Positions 5,910 to 6,470 of a stretch of DNA of 6,470 nucleotides are shown here, piece by piece. The number at the start of each line of letters is the position of its first letter. Within the stretch, counting starts at the first letter, position 1. This DNA is from Candidatus Treponema excrementipullorum (GTDB lineage: Bacteria > Spirochaetota > Spirochaetia > Treponematales > Treponemataceae), in assembly GCA_018883625.1 (NCBI GenBank), contig JAHLFV010000146.1, positions 1-6,470 of the forward strand, in the 5' to 3' direction. Under the pieces are notes generated by a model. That model had not been told where the DNA came from and ran no database searches. It was given only the letters and a program-made list of their open reading frames with translations. The translations under genes and the position numbers were made by a program.

Positions 5910-6470
5910 AATACACATCCCTTCCCGTATACCAACAAAAAGAAAGGATCTTGGATAATTTATCCTCTAACCAAGTAGTGGTAGTGCAAAGTCCCACCGG
6001 TTCAGGAAAAACTACCCAATTGCCGGTTATCCTCCATGAAGCCGGTTATTCCGACAGAGGAATAATAGCTGTTACCCAGCCCCGCCGTATTGCAGCTCTC
6101 AGCGTCAGCGAATTTATTGCTAAACAGCTCAAAACAGGCTATCCGGGACTTGTAGGCTACAAAATGCGCTTTGAAGACAAAACAGATAATACCACCCGTA
6201 TAAAAATCATGACAGACGGAATTTTATTGCAAGAAATGAAACTGGACCCTTGGTTGTCCCGATATTCTGTTGTTATGGTAGACGAAGCCCACGAAAGAAG
6301 TCTCAATATTGACTTTGTTTTGGGACTGCTTAAACGAGTGCTTCAAGCCCGTACCGATTTTAAAGTCATTATTTCTTCTGCTACCATGAACACGGAAGTA
6401 TTTTCCGCCTACTTTGATGGGTGCCCTATTGTTACCATTGACACCATAACCTATCCGGTTACCGTTGTAT
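5906..6470 (+). CDS. DEAH-box ATP-dependent RNA helicase, HrpA type (3' end cut off by window)
   Basis: The first 188 residues of a superfamily 2 DEAH/RHA helicase, which uses NTP hydrolysis to remodel or unwind RNA in the cytoplasm. All the RecA1 motifs are present in order: motif I SPTGSGKTT (29-37), Ia TQPRRIAA (57-64), VGYKMRFED (83-91), Ib MTDGILLQE (102-110), motif II DEAHERS (126-132) and motif III SSATM (157-161). The second RecA lobe and the C-terminal OB-fold region lie beyond the edge, so HrpA versus HrpB or a shorter DEAH helicase cannot be decided; the TQPRRIAA and VGYKMRFED wording fits HrpA. The ATG overlaps the upstream TGA (ATGA), with AAGGAG at 5892-5897 inside the capA-like gene, eight bases from the start. 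This points to a shared transcript and translational coupling. No promoter for it is evident nearby. Confidence 0.93.
   Translation, partial: MKYTSLPVYQQKERILDNLSSNQVVVVQSPTGSGKTTQLPVILHEAGYSDRGIIAVTQPRRIAALSVSEFIAKQLKTGYPGLVGYKMRFEDKTDNTTRIKIMTDGILLQEMKLDPWLSRYSVVMVDEAHERSLNIDFVLGLLKRVLQARTDFKVIISSATMNTEVFSAYFDGCPIVTIDTITYPVTVV

Overview
This AT-rich window holds five protein-coding genes and no RNA gene, CRISPR array or insertion sequence that I can see. The best guess for the source is a spirochaete, probably Treponema. That rests on a PPi-dependent pyruvate phosphate dikinase with its own strong promoter, a short-signal lipoprotein with an LIAC lipobox, and the general style of the genes. 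It is inference; no 16S or other marker is present, and a Firmicute or another spirochaete cannot be excluded.

Layout, left to right. (1) Bases 2-847, + strand: the C-terminal 281 residues of RodA, the SEDS peptidoglycan glycosyltransferase of the elongasome, cut by the window edge and followed by an intrinsic terminator at 865-900. (2) Bases 986-1444, - strand: a small YunG-like protein of unknown function with a possible Cys-His-Asp triad. (3) Bases 1513-4176, - strand: a complete pyruvate phosphate dikinase (ppdK). It has a near-consensus sigma-70-type promoter just upstream and a 14-bp-stem terminator just downstream. That terminator lies between ppdK and the YunG-like gene. (4) A 260-bp divergent control region (4177-4436) holding the ppdK promoter, a good candidate capA promoter and several short direct and inverted repeats. 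(5) Bases 4437-5909, + strand: a CapA/PgsA-type metallophosphatase-like lipoprotein carrying an in-frame 24-bp tandem repeat (nine units). (6) Bases 5906-6470, + strand: the N-terminal 188 residues of a DEAH-box RNA helicase of the HrpA type. Its start overlaps the capA stop by four bases (ATGA), and it runs off the right edge.

The genes do not form one pathway. RodA builds the cell wall, PPDK handles the PEP/pyruvate step of glycolysis, the CapA-like lipoprotein is probably envelope-anchored, and HrpA-like helicases act on RNA. Only capA and the helicase look like an operon. The most unusual element is the repeat array in CapA: nine Pro-Pro-Glu/Asp motifs at exact 8-residue spacing, with a higher-order pattern of unit variants. 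I found no strong evidence of a wholly new system. The YunG-like gene behind a strong terminator and the repeat-bearing lipoprotein coupled to a helicase are the points most worth a second look.
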